NCBI RefSeq assembly: GCF_008831285.2
Contig: NC_045148.1
Location: 13,868,802 to 13,928,801, forward strand
Reading direction: 5' to 3'
Source of the DNA: Nymphaea colorata
Lineage: Eukaryota > Streptophyta > Magnoliopsida > Nymphaeales > Nymphaeaceae
DNA: 60,000 bases
The notes under the pieces are model-generated. The model had not been told where the DNA came from. It did not search any database and was given only the letters and a program-made list of their open reading frames with translations. This document shows positions 34,416 through 46,183 of this stretch, piece after piece (position 1 is the stretch's first letter; every line of letters starts with the position of its first letter). A program made the position numbers and the translations under genes.

Positions 34416-37400
34416 CTAGGTATAAAATTTCTTGAGGTGAAGGGCATTAACAGGATCGGCAAATTCCACCCCATCAGCATCAATTAGTCGGTATGAATTG
34501 TGGGGCAAAACTTCCTTAATGACATATGGGCCTTCTCAATTTGGTGCCCACTTGCCTTGTGGTCGTCCTCTCAGGTACACTGCAGATCGTAGGACTGAAT
34601 CATTCACTTTGAACTGTCTCTCGATAACTGACTTGGCAAATTGTCTGGCTACCCTTTGGCGATAAGCTTCAGCATGTTCAACCGCTTTTAGCCTCTTTTC
34701 ATCTAGCAAATCGAGTTGCATTAGCCTTTTTTGTTGATATTGAGTAAGAGGGAGCTCTATGAGGGAAGCGAACTTCAAAGCAGGTTTCAACACATGTAAT
34801 GGTAGAACCACTTCTGTTCCATAGACTAGCTCTGCTGGAGTGACATTTGTTGGAGTTCTCATAGTGGTGCGATATGCCCATAGAGCGTTGTGCATCTTTT
34901 CATGCCAATCTCTTCCAGTTTCTACTGTCCGTTCCAAGATGCGGATCAGGATCTTGTTGGTAGCCTCTGCTTGCCCATTGCCTTGGGGGTAATAAGGAGC
35001 TGAAAAATGCTGCGTGATGTGGTACTTGCTGCACAATTGCCTCATCTTTTCATTCTTGAAATGAGTTCCGTTGTCTGATACTATATCATGAGGGACTCCA
35101 AATCTGCAAAGAAGATTTTTATGAATGAAGGACACTACATGACGTCCTTCCACTGTTCTGAGTGTGACGACTTCTACCCACTTGGTAAAATAATCTGTTG
35201 CAGCAAGAAAATACTTATGGCCGTTAGAAGCTGCAGGGGATATCGGTCCGACTACGTCAAAGGCCCAAATTGAAAATGACCAAGGAGATGTCACATAATG
35301 CAAGTGAGAGGCTGGGGCATGAATTACTGGAGCATGCAGTTGGCATTCTTTGCATCTTTTGACAAATTGGTGACAATCTTTTTGCATGGTAGGCCAATAA
35401 TACCCTGCTCGAATTATTTGTTTGGTGAGGGTTTGGTAACCAACATGGCCTCCACAATCTCCTCGATGTCATTCTTCGATTACTTTCTTTGCCTCATCTT
35501 CATCAAGGCACCGAGAGTATTCAGTGCTAAATATACGTCTGTATAATACCCCTGCTAGGATAAAGTACCTCGCTGACATACGTTGTATTGCTTTTTGTTT
35601 ATTTTTAGACATTTTAGTCGGGAATTCTCCGCTTTCAATGTACCTTTTGATGTCATGGTACCAAGGCGTATTCCCGCCTTGGATATGATGAACATGCGTC
35701 ATCGTTTCAAAAGCTGGGTGTTCTAATCTTCCAATCTCAAAAGAACAGATTGCTTCATTGGTTCGAAAAGTGATGGTCGATCCTAAGCTCGCGAGGCCAT
35801 CCGCAATAGGCTTACCTTCTCTCTTTACGTGAGCCAATTGTACTTCTTCGAATTGACAGATTAAGAAGGTAGCAATTTCTTGATATGACACCAACTTTTC
35901 ATTTTTGACATGCCATTCTCCATTCACTTGATTTATAATAAGCTGAGAGTTGCCGAAGGCATTCACTCTTTTCACTTGAAAACTCAATAAAGAACGAAGT
36001 CCTTGTATGAGGGCTTCATATTCAGCCATGTTATGGGTACATGGAAAATCAAGTTTCAAAGAGTACGGGATCATTTCGCTTTCTGGAGAGATGAGTAAGA
36101 TGCCTATGCCTGCTCCCATCACATTTCTGGACCCGTCAAAGTACATCTTCCATGTCGGACCCGTTTCCAATCTTAGTACATGTTCATCTGGAAACTCATC
36201 ATTTGTTCTGATTTCTTCGTACTGAGGGAAGTCTGCTAACTGATCCGCAATTGCTTGTCCTTTGATTGACTTTTGAGACACATATTCAAGATCATATTGC
36301 ATCAACAGAACTTGCCATTTTGCGATACGCCCATTAAGGAATGGTTGTTCCAAGATGTACTTGAGAGGATTTAGTTTGGAGAGTATCTTGACCTCACAAG
36401 CTAATAAATAATGTCTCAACTTCTGACACATCCAAACCAATGCCAGACAAGTTTTCTCTATTGGAGAGTACTTCTTTTCGTACTGAACAAAAGTCTTGCT
36501 AATGTAATAGATTGCATGTTCGATGCGACTTCCTTCCTCATATTGTGCCAAAAAGCCGCCACATGCTGACTCATTCACTGTGATGTAAAGCAGCAATGGT
36601 CTGCCTAACGTTGGTGGTTTTAGAATGAGTGGATTTAGAAGGTATTTCTTGATCCTTTCGAATGACTGTTGGCATTCAAAACCCCATTCAAACTTGACAC
36701 CTTTCCTCAGTAGCTGGTTGAATGGTTCGCATCTCATGGCCAGATTGGAAATGAATCGTCTGATGGATTGGATTCGTCCTTGCAAGCTTCACAACTCCTT
36801 GATATTGGTAGGTGGTGGCATATCGATTATTGCCTTAGCTTTTGTAAGATCCATTTCAATTCCCTTCTTACTGACCATGAAACCCAACAGTTTGCCTGAC
36901 TCAACCCCAAACACACATTTTTGAGAATTCAGGCGAAGCTTGTACTGTAAAAGCCTCTCGAATACTTGGGCAAGAGTTTCAATGTGATCTTCTCTTGTCT
37001 TGGATTTGATCAATATGTCATCGATATATGCATCCATGATTTTATGCATCTGGTCATGGAAGATGGCGGCCATGGCTCTTTGATAGGTTGCTCCAGCATT
37101 CTTCAACCCGAATGGCATTACCGTGTAACAAAAAGTACCCCAGGGTGTAGTAAAAGCGGTCTTAGGTTGATCTTTGACTGCTAATTTGATTTGATTATAT
37201 CTCGAATATCCATCCATGAAAGAAAACATTGCATGACCTGCAGTACTGTCTACCAATAGATCAATGTTTGGAAGAGGATAATCATCCTTCGGTGTGGCTT
37301 TGTTCAAGTCTCGAAAGTCGATGCACAACCTAACTTTGCCATTTTTCTTGGGGACCACCACGATGTTCGCCAACCATTCGGGGTAATCGATGGCACGAAT

Positions 37401-37902
37401 GAATTTTGCCTTTAGCAAGTCCCCTAGTCCTTCTTTTATAGGGCCTTCTAGTCGAGGGTCAAGCTTGCACAATTTTTGCTTAATCGGCTTGCAATTAGGA
37501 TTTAAGGGCAAACGATGTTCGACCAATTGGGGGGTCTAAGCCTGGCATATCTTCATAAGTCCAAACAAAAGCTTCTTGGTTACTTATAAGAAAGTCCACC
37601 AATCTTTTCTTCTCATCCACTGACAAATTGGTGCCAATTTGAAGAATTTTAGGATCTTCACTGGTTCCAATATTAATTTCTTCAATTGGATCATTCACCA
37701 AAGATGAAGGATGTTCTTGTTTCTGAATCTGAGTGAATTCTGGTAATTCTGACTCGGGTATTGCCATAGGTTCCATTTCACCGACTGCTTGTTCGATAAA
37801 TGCTTTCTGGGGGGACTTTCGTGGAAAAAGAATAAACTGAGACATATTGAGTTCCGACATCCTGTAAAGAGGATAAAGGAAAGAGTTGGACGAAATTGAC
37901 AA
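34416..37902 (-). pseudogene. Gypsy pol, copy A (RT, RNase H x2, integrase), interrupted
   Basis: Reading from 37902: an N-terminal linker, then reverse transcriptase with VPKKNGKVRLCIDFRDLNKA, PFGLKNAGATYQRAM and catalytic AYIDDILIKS (near 37040). Next come gypsy RNase H (FLAQYEEGS...YSPIEKTCLALV), an archaeal-type RNase H (MYFDGSRNVMGAGIGI, MAEYEALIQGL), and integrase with its zinc finger (HRGDCGGH...CKEC), DVVGP, SDNGTHF and GQAEATNK. Breaks are a frameshift at the G-run near 37530 (copy B has one G fewer and stays open), TGA at about 36786 (shared with B), TGA at about 35466 where B has Ser, and TGA at about 34533 where Trp is expected. In the second RNase H, copy A reads FGNSQL where B has the catalytic-type FGDSQL. 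The natural end appears to be KKFYT and TAG at 34416. Confidence 0.9.
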
Positions 37903-38035
37903 AAAAAAAAAATTACTTGCATTTGCATATAAAAAAAAGTTCTTAGTTCAGAGAATGGGTCCTCTCATGAGACCAGACAAAAAGATGTTTAAAATTACAA
38001 AATTCATAAGAGGATTTTGAAACAAAAGTGAATAC
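37862..38035 (-). other. Possible Ogre-type intron between protease and RT (copy A)
   Basis: Protease and RT frames are separated by an AT-rich gap that ends in a textbook acceptor on the minus strand: a CT-rich tract followed by CTCTTTACAG at about 37862-37872. Ogre-type Tat elements carry a short intron exactly here. The donor is uncertain: GTATTC at 38035 would give 174 bp but lies beyond a TGA at 38057. The equivalent acceptor in copy B is at about 45990. Confidence 0.35.
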
Positions 38036-38056
38036 TATTAGCCCCCAAGATCTTCT

Positions 38057-40807
38057 TCAAATTCCTTCATGATATCCCAGTCCTCTCATGTTCATCTGAA
38101 AAGAGATGCTAATCGGTTGCAAGATGCCATCTTCATTTTTCCCAAGGCCAGTGAATGGACGGTAGCCACCTTTCAGAAGCAACTGAAAACCCTTGGGGTT
38201 TTTCATGAAATGAACATACAATAGGTGTTCTTGATAACTTGCACGATTGCTTGAAATAGTATAAGAAGTCCCGAATGGTTCCCCTATCTCCATGTTCTGC
38301 ATCCATTCTTCCAAAGGTCTGTCCTTTGTTGTTTTTATGCTTGGTACATCTACCAGATCAATTGGCCTAGGGAGCATAGGTTGCATCAACCTCTCGACCG
38401 GATCCTCAACACGGACAGTGATGACTGATGGACCAAAATTTCATTTCAGGCATTGATGAAGAGTGGATGGGATCCCTCGTACTTGATGGATCCAAGGTCG
38501 TCCCAAAAGCAGGTTGTATGATGGTGGTACATCTACCACATGAAATACAATGCAATGGCTAGTATTTTCAATGATCACATTCATGTCGAGGGTACCTTTG
38601 CTGTTCATGCATCGGCCATCGTATCCGTAGATCTTGGTATTATCAGAACGATATTTGTTTTCACGAAACCCCAATGTTTTAGCTGTGAGATCAGGACAAA
38701 TATTCAAACCACTTCCTCCATCAATCAAAACATGTGGCACTGTCATCCCATTGACCTGAACGACGATGTAAAGAGTATCTTCATGAAAATATCCCCATTT
38801 TGAGAGGTCTTTTTCTGAGAAGGTAATTGACTGATTTTTAGAAGCTTAAATCGAGTCTCCCTCATCTATACGCTCTTCCAAGGGGAGAACGTCTAAATAG
38901 CATGGATCTTCATCTGAGGAGTCATTTGATGATTCGTCGCCTTGTAAGATAAAAGTCTTTGGAATCATAAGAAGTTTCTTGGGCAAACTTTCTATCCTGC
39001 CATTCACCATAGCAATGAAATCTAGAGGTTCCTTACCTTGGTCTACCACCATGACTTTGTGTGAGCTGCTCCCAATATAAGGTCGAATGTGCTCTTGTGG
39101 ATGGTACGGAAGTGGAGTGCCTGTAGTGATCATGGCTATTGCCGCCTTCCCGTGGTCAAGGAATGGATTCTTTAGTATCTCAGGGGTACTATCATCACAA
39201 ATCTTGAGATCTTTGTTGATGAAGTCTTGAATAATATTTTTGAGGACAAAACAATCCTCAGTGTCATGACCAGGGGTATGATGAAACTTGCACAGTTTTT
39301 CTTTATTTCCTCCCATCATTTTCGGAGGCTCTGATATTTTTGGCAAAACGATAGTTCATTTGGCGAGAAGGTATTCCAGGATCTTCTCCCGAGACTGGCT
39401 CAAAGGAGTGAATTTCCGGTCGTAGCTCCAACCTGAGTGTTTGTTTTTCCTTTCATCGTCGCCTTTGAGAAATTATGTGTTCTTCTTGAAACTGACTCCC
39501 TTGTCATGCTTGTAGTTATTATCATGGTCCTTTCTAATGCAGCATTGTCTATGAATTGTGCAGGCAGTTGTGTCCTTCCTCCTTTCTTTCCATCTTCTTT
39601 GTACTTAGGAGCAATAGTTCCATCAAAATCTCCTTCTTCAATCCCTTCTTCTATCGAGTTTGCTTGTTCAATTAACTCAGCAAAGGTTTTGATTGGAGCA
39701 TTGCGGATGAGACTTTTCAAGGGTTGGACAAGATTTTTCCTAATGAGTGACAAGGCTTGTGTCTCAGAAATGGGCTCATTCATCTTATTGTATTGAATTC
39801 TCCATTTTTGGATGATTCTCGAGCCTTTTCTCCCTGTTTCTGATGAAGACTGCAAATGGTACTGAGGGTTGGAGCCATGGAAGCATTTTGTTCAAATCTT
39901 TCAACAAACATGTTAATCAACTTGTCAAACTCCTTCAGCTCCATCGGATTGATATTTTCTTTATACCATTGTGCGGCAATGCCTTCAAGGCTTCTTGGAA
40001 AATATCGAAACCAAAGCTCTGTTATTTGTCCGAATTTTGTAGCAATCATTGAAAAATGTTGAAAGATGAACGTGTGGACAAGTGGTTCCATCATATCTGA
40101 TGAATTCTCTGGCTAGCCTTTCACGTCTTCGTCCCCTTCAATGCCAAGGTAGTAGTCCTCACATGAGTATGAACGTTTCCCCTTCCCCTAAGCTCAAGAT
40201 TGTTCATTCTTTTCTCCATTTCATAGAATCTGCGCTTAGTCGGACTTTCATCATCACTTGATTCGATCAATTCTGGCTTGGACTTTTTCTTCTTGCCCTT
40301 GATCTCCTTTACTTTTTCTTCAGAACTCTCACTGTATGAGCTGTTGCTAGTGATGTATTTCTTTGTCTTTTTGACTTTCTTGGTAGGTTTTCTCTTTCTT
40401 TTGAGCTTCTCTTCCGAACTTTCAGTGGTGATAGGACTGGGTGAGCTGTTTTCTATCATAACATCTTTTTCCTTTTTATTTTTCTTTGTTGTCTTTTTCT
40501 TTTTGAGAGAAAACAGTTCGGGTTTTTCTTCTTTACTAGTTGCCGAATCTGAACCCAAATAGTCTTCATCCTGATTTTCAACAAAGACTTGTTTTTCTTT
40601 TTTGCTTGGCAGTTTTTTCATTATCCGGCTTTGGAGTAACCATCAAGGCCTTTTGCTCTTGCTCTTTCATGAATCGCTCCATGAACAAACGGAACATATA
40701 GTAAGCTTCTGGCTCGATTGCTGGGAGGCCAAGTGTTTCTGGACGGAGTTCAGAGGATGAGCCTCGTTATGAGGAGTCTGCTTAGCTTGCGATCTAGTTT
40801 CAACCAT
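38057..40807 (-). pseudogene. Gypsy gag-protease, copy A, interrupted
   Basis: The frame starts at an ATG at 40807 (MVETRSQAK, a common start of gypsy gag). A Lys/Ser-rich charged region follows (KKKKTTKKNKKEKD; about 40620-40200), then the gag core (SLEGIAAQWYKENI; about 40000), a knuckle-like CKFHHTPGHDTEDC near 39280, and an aspartic protease with VLIDGGSGLNI near 38710. After it comes a G-patch-like GYRPFTGLGKNEDG segment. Several single-base indels break the frame relative to copy B, and stops after GDSI and after QCLK are shared with copy B. Gag forms the particle and the protease processes it. Confidence 0.88.
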
Positions 40808-41078
40808 CTTGTTGGCTTTCAAGTATTCACCTCTATGACATAAGAAAATAGAGTTATTGGACGAAAATGATGACAAAATGAAGGTTCATATTGCATTACA
40901 AGTTTTTAAAAGTTACATCTAAAGATACTAATAAAGATGACAACGACAGAAGGAATACAAAGTTGACAACATAAAACTTTTTAGGGAAGGATGGATGGTG
41001 GTCGGTTGGCATCCCACCACTCAGCATATTCCTTTTCACCACTGGGCCTATGAACCAAGTGTATGATATTTGTGTCTT

Positions 41079-42162
41079 TCATTCTTGTCGAGCTACTGCA
41101 AACAATGTTGTCCATTGAGGAGAACTAAGGTCAAATTCGGGAATAGCTCCAATTGGTGCATGCACAGAGACCATCTTCTGCCTTTGAGAGAACTGTCTCA
41201 TACATCTATCAGCACAATAATCAACTATGAAGTAAGGGCCCAAGAGTGTGGTACGCCCATGATGATGGTGAGTGTATCGGGGTAGGCTCTGCCGACAATC
41301 ACAATAATCAAACGACGGTATTGCTCCAAGGTTGTCATGATCCATCAGTGTTTCTGAATAGACTGGCTTGGGGTCCCGCATGCTTGAGGAACCACAATTG
41401 TAAAGCATATGTGCATCCTTCTATGAAGTCGATATCTCCAATGGTAAAGCGGGTGAGTCTCAGTAAAGGAAGGCTAAGGCTGTCATTGCTACTGACAAGT
41501 GTCGGGTCCTCTATGCCCCCATACTCGAAAAAGTTGGACAATACGGACATCTAAAAGGTCACTTCCATCGATAAAAAGGGTCACTCCTACTGTGCAGAGC
41601 ATCATACAATGTTTAATTCTCCCTATGGCTTTTCGAGGTAGGGTAGAAGGTTCAACATAGGTTCCAAATTCTTCATACAAATTTTTCATGTTGATGCTTT
41701 GATTTTCATGGTTTTCTACTAAAGGCCAAGTTTTCCGTCCAGTAAAGTGAGCAATGAGGTCATTTGCATTGACCTTGGTTGGGTTCATAAGGAATTGTTT
41801 TTCCCAATAGATCATTTGGGTCACAAGTTGGGGTAGGGAGGTCTAGTATTTCGCCAAATTCATCTAGTAATATTGTCATTTCTCCCCATGGAAACCAAAA
41901 AGAGGGGTCCTTGGTTCCAACGCTCCGGCGATTGCATGTACCAAATTTCCATCAACTGACTGCATTCCTCCAGCTGCCACTGTCTCTAGCCCACATTCTT
42001 CAAAGTAAGAAGAAACATCCGAGAGAAGGTGGGATGCCAAGTCCGATACCATTCGGGAGCCAAACGTTGAGACTCAAGAGAAATGTAGGTGGACCGTTCG
42101 GGACCTTCCCCAAAGAGGATGTGATCATAAGGGAATGTGACACCACGTTGGAAAGAATACAT
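41079..42162 (-). pseudogene. Extra ORF upstream of gag, plant mobile domain-like, copy A (frameshifted)
   Basis: Same content as the copy B version at 49211-50298 but with several single-base losses, for example one G missing in AGAAGAAACATCC near 42010. The C-terminal part is open here (41408-41079) and carries LLGPYFIVDY and MRQFSQRQ, comparable to the terminal RQFG segment of PMD proteins. See copy B for domain evidence. Confidence 0.75.
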
Positions 42163-42941
42163 CTTGAATGATGACTCTAAAAGATAAAAATTGAATTAGT
42201 GGAAAACATTGACTAGGTTGACAAAGACAATATGAGGTAATGTGTGGAATGAGGTTGCAAATCATCACATAAGGTTTCACGCACATCAACATCTATAATG
42301 AATAATTTTCTCTTTTTTTTTTTAGAAAAATTGGGTATAGGAACCTAATTGAGATAATTTTGTGTCACGATAATCGATATCAAGTTATGCTTATATACCT
42401 TAACCAAATGGCTTAGTACGAGCATAGATTCTTCCTTAGGCAACTAAGGGTATAGTTCATCAACTTCTTCTTGATCACTCGTCGATATACCATAAATTAC
42501 CACTCATGGTACTAACGAGGGGGTGTTCCCGCCCAAGGTGTGTCTAGTTGTAAGGCTTAGTCTTGTGCTACCGCCAAAGACCAAACCCGGCAACATGATG
42601 ACCGGGACAAATAGGTATGATGAATTTTGAAATATGAAAATCATATAAATTGAGTTTGTCTCTAATGCAATGTTGTCTAAGTTTGAAGATTAAAATAGAA
42701 GAGCAAACATGGCTTTCAAACAACTCCTAAATTGAGAAGGGTGGTATGTGATCATAAATATGTGTGAACATGATTGATCCTTCTCAATTAGTCCTATGTG
42801 CAAGAAAACATTCACAATCATCAAACAATGCAATGAAATGCCAATGGGGTCGAGGCCAAAATAGGGACATGCTTTATCATTGGCAATACATGAGATGTTC
42901 AAATTAGTGAAAATGCATCAATAATCATAGCCAAACGATGA

Positions 42942-42962
42942 CGGGTCCCATCACGGTCGCCA
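42942..42962 (-). other. Primer binding site candidate, copy A
   Basis: On the minus strand TGGCGACCGTGATGGGACC follows the middle LTR, separated by a few bases. In copy B it reads TGGCGACCATGATGGGACC (about 51084-51102). I cannot assign the tRNA with certainty. Confidence 0.5.
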
Positions 42963-42964
42963 TC

Positions 42965-43484
42965 TGTTGCATCCCAAAATTTTCAATGGTTTTGGAGTGC
43001 TCCAGAAAAATAAGGTTTTTTTTGAAAAGAAAAGAAAGGGACTCGCCCGACGGTACTAGGATCGACCGTTCCCGGCGCCTTTACCGGGGGTAATCAACCC
43101 AAGGACTATGTTTATCATTGATGCATTTCGTTTTAACTTAAACATCTTTTTGATCTATATGCGGGTGTAGAAAATATTGAAAGTTTGGAGTTTCAAACTT
43201 TTGAAAAGGTTCTTGAAGAATTGCTTGAAAATGTGAAATGTTTTGAGGAAAAAGTGAAACTAGTATAAATATCATTCGAAAAGCTTTGAAAACATTTTGA
43301 AATCATTTTAGTGTTCTGTTAAGACTTTAAGTAGGTTTGAGATTTTGCTCTAATTCGGTTACCACCTAGCTAGAGCTCCATCCCTTCTTGCTTAAGTTCC
43401 TTTGGAGAGGTGCTTGTGATCATAAGTGAAAAATAAAGTAGGTGAGAATGCATGGATGCATTTACCCTATATGATTGAAAAAAA
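42965..43484 (-). repeat. Partial middle LTR, truncated by the gap
   Basis: 520 bp match the left edge of both outer LTRs. At diagnostic sites (CGACGGTACTAGG, GTGTTCTGTTAAG, CACCTAGCTAG, GCATGGATGC) it agrees with the right LTR, not the left. It stops at GATTGAAAAAAA, immediately before the Ns. Confidence 0.93.
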
Positions 43485-43584
43485 NNNNNNNNNNNNNNNN
43501 NNNNNNNNNNNNNNNNNNNNNNNNNNNNNNNNNNNNNNNNNNNNNNNNNNNNNNNNNNNNNNNNNNNNNNNNNNNNNNNNNNNN
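43485..43584. other. Assembly gap (100 N)
   Basis: Exactly 100 Ns, a common placeholder for a gap of unknown size. The flanking sequences overlap by about 8.04 kb (35449-43484 versus 43585-51624). Confidence 0.99.
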
Positions 43585-46030
43585 CAACATGGCCTCCACA
43601 ATCTCCTCGATGTGATTCTTCGATTACTTTCTTGTTGCCTATCTTCATCAAGGCACCGAGAGTATTCAGTGCTAAATCCACGTATAATACCCCTGCTAGG
43701 ATAAAGTACCTCGCTGACATACGTTGTATTGCTTTTTGTTCATTTTTAGACATTTCAGTCGGGAATTCTCCGCTTTCAATGTACCTTTTGATGTCATGGT
43801 ACCAAGGCGTATTCCCCCTTGGATATGATGAACATGCGTCATCGTTTCAAAAGCAGGGTGTTCTAATCTTCCAATCTCAAAAGAACGGATTGCTTCATTG
43901 GTTCGAAAAGTGATGGTCGATCCTAAGCTCGCGAGGCCATCCGCAATAGGGTTACCTTCTCTCTTTACGTGAGCCAATTGTACTTCTTCGAATTGACAGA
44001 TTAAGGAGGTAGCAATTTCTTGATATGGCACCAACTTTTCATCTTTGACTTGCCATTCTCCATTCACTTGGTTTATAATAAGCTGAGAGTCGCCGAAGGC
44101 ATTCACTCTTTTCACTTGAAAACTCAATAAAGAACGAAGTCCTTGTATGAGGGCTTCATATTCAGCCATGTTATGGGTACATGGAAAATCAAGTTTCAAA
44201 GAGTACGGGATCATTTCGCTTTCTGGAGTGATGAGTAAGATGCCTATGCCTGCTCCCATCACATTTCTGGACCCGTCAAAGTACATCTTCCATGTCGGAA
44301 CCGTTTCCAATCTTAGTACATGTTCATCTGGAAACTCATCATTTGTTCTGATTTCTTCGTACTGAGGGAAGTCTGCTAACTGATCCGCAATTGCTTGTCC
44401 TTTGATTGACTTTTGAGACACATATTCAAGATCATATTGCATCAACAGAACTTGCCATTTTGCGATACGCCATTAAGGAATGGTTGTTCCAAGATGTACT
44501 TGAGAGGATTTAGTTTGGAGAGTATCTTGACCTCACAAGCTAATAAATAATGTCTCAATTCTGACACATCCAAACCATGCCAGACAAGTTTCTCTATTGG
44601 AGAGTACTTCTTTTCGTACTGAACAAAAGTCTTGCTAATGTAATAGATTGCATGTTCGATGCGACTTCCTTCCTCATATTGTGCCAAAAAGCCGCCACAT
44701 GCTGACTCATTCACTGTGATGTAAAGCAGCAATGGTCTGCCTAACGTTGGTGGTTTTAGAATGAGTGGATTTAGAAGGTATTTCTGATCCTTTCGAATGA
44801 CTGTTGGCATTCAAACCCCATTCAAACTTGACACCTTTCCTCAGTAGCTGGTTGAATGGTTCGCATCTCATGGCCAGATTGGAAATGAATCGTCTGATGG
44901 ATTGGATTCGTCCTTGCAAGCTTCACAACTCTTGATATTGGTAGGTGGTGGCATATCGATTATTGCCTTAGCTTTTGTAAGATCCATTTCAATTCCCTTC
45001 TTACTGACCATGAAACCCAACAGTTTGCCTGACTCAACCCCAAACACACATTTTGAGAATTCAGGCGAAGCTTGTACTGTAAAAGCCTCTCGAATACTTG
45101 GGCAAGAGTTTCAATGTGATCTTCTCTTGTCTTGGATTTGATCAATATGTCATCGATATATGCATCCATGATTTTATGCATCTGGTCATGGAAGATGGCG
45201 GCCATGGCTCTTTGATAGGTTGCTCCAGCATTCTTCAACCCGAATGGCATTACCGTGTAACAAAAAGTACCCCAGGGTGTAGTAAAAGCGGTCTTAGGTT
45301 GATCTTTGACTGCTAATTTGATTTGATTATATCTCGAATATCCATCCATGAAAGAAACATTGCATGACCTGCAGTACTGTCTACCAATAGATCAATGTTT
45401 GGAAGAGGATAATCATCTTCGGTGTGGCTTTGTTCAAGTCTCGAAAGTCGATGCACAACCTAACTTTGCCATTTTTCTTGGGGACCACCACGATGTTCGC
45501 CAACCATTCGGGGTAATCGATGGCACGAATGAATTTTGCCTTTAGCAAGTCCCTAGTCCTTCTTTTATAGGGCCTTCTAGTCGAGGGTCAAGCTTGCACA
45601 ATTTTTGCTTAATCGGCTTGCAATTAGGATTTAAGGGCAAACGATGTTCGACCAATTGGGGGTCTAAGCCTGGCATATCTTCATAAGTCCAAACAAAAGC
45701 TTCTTGGTTACTTATAAGAAAGTCCACCAATCTTTTCTTCTCATCCACTGACAAATTGGTGCCAATTTGAAGAATTTTAGGATCTTCACTGGTTCCAATA
45801 TTAATTTCTTCAATTGGATCATTCACCAAAGATGAAGGATGTTCTTGTTTCTGAATCTGAGTGAATTCTGGTAATTCTGACTCGGGTATTGCCATAGGTT
45901 CCATTTCACCGACTGCTTGTTCGATAAATGCTTTCTGGGGGGACTTTCGTGGAAAAAGAATAAACTGAGACATATTGAGTTCCGACATCCTGTAAAGAGG
46001 ATAAAGGAAAGAGTTGGACGAAATTGACAA
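43585..46030 (-). pseudogene. Gypsy pol, copy B, truncated by the gap
   Basis: From 46030 this copy covers the linker, the full RT (YIDDILIKS near 45160), gypsy RNase H and the archaeal-type RNase H, then ends at the gap just before the integrase. It is open across the LDPQLVEHRLPL segment that is frameshifted in A, and keeps the Asp of FGDSQL and the Ser before HRGDCGGH. It has its own single-base losses in homopolymers, near 45555 (CCC to CC), 45420, 45056, 44930, 44785, 44560 and 44470, which break the frame several times. The TGA before SLQGRIQS is shared with A. Confidence 0.88.
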
Positions 46031-46183
46031 AAAAAAAAATTACTTGCATTTGCATATAAAAAAAAGTTCTTAGTTCAGAGAATGGGTCCTCTCATGAGAC
46101 CAGACAAAAAGATGTTTAAAATTACAAAATTCATAAGAGGATTTTGAAACAAAAGTGAATACTATTAGCCCCCAAGATCTTCT

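Noticed and set aside
40278-40562. Phe/Leu-rich plus-strand frame (and its twin at 48407-48691) resembling a membrane protein
   Set aside because: It is the antisense of the Lys/Ser-rich gag region; Lys AAA codons read backwards as Phe TTT.
42965-43484. A solo LTR or a separate third insertion
   Set aside because: It is continuous with internal region A through the primer site, has no TSD of its own, and is cut by the gap. It is part of the same element or overlap.
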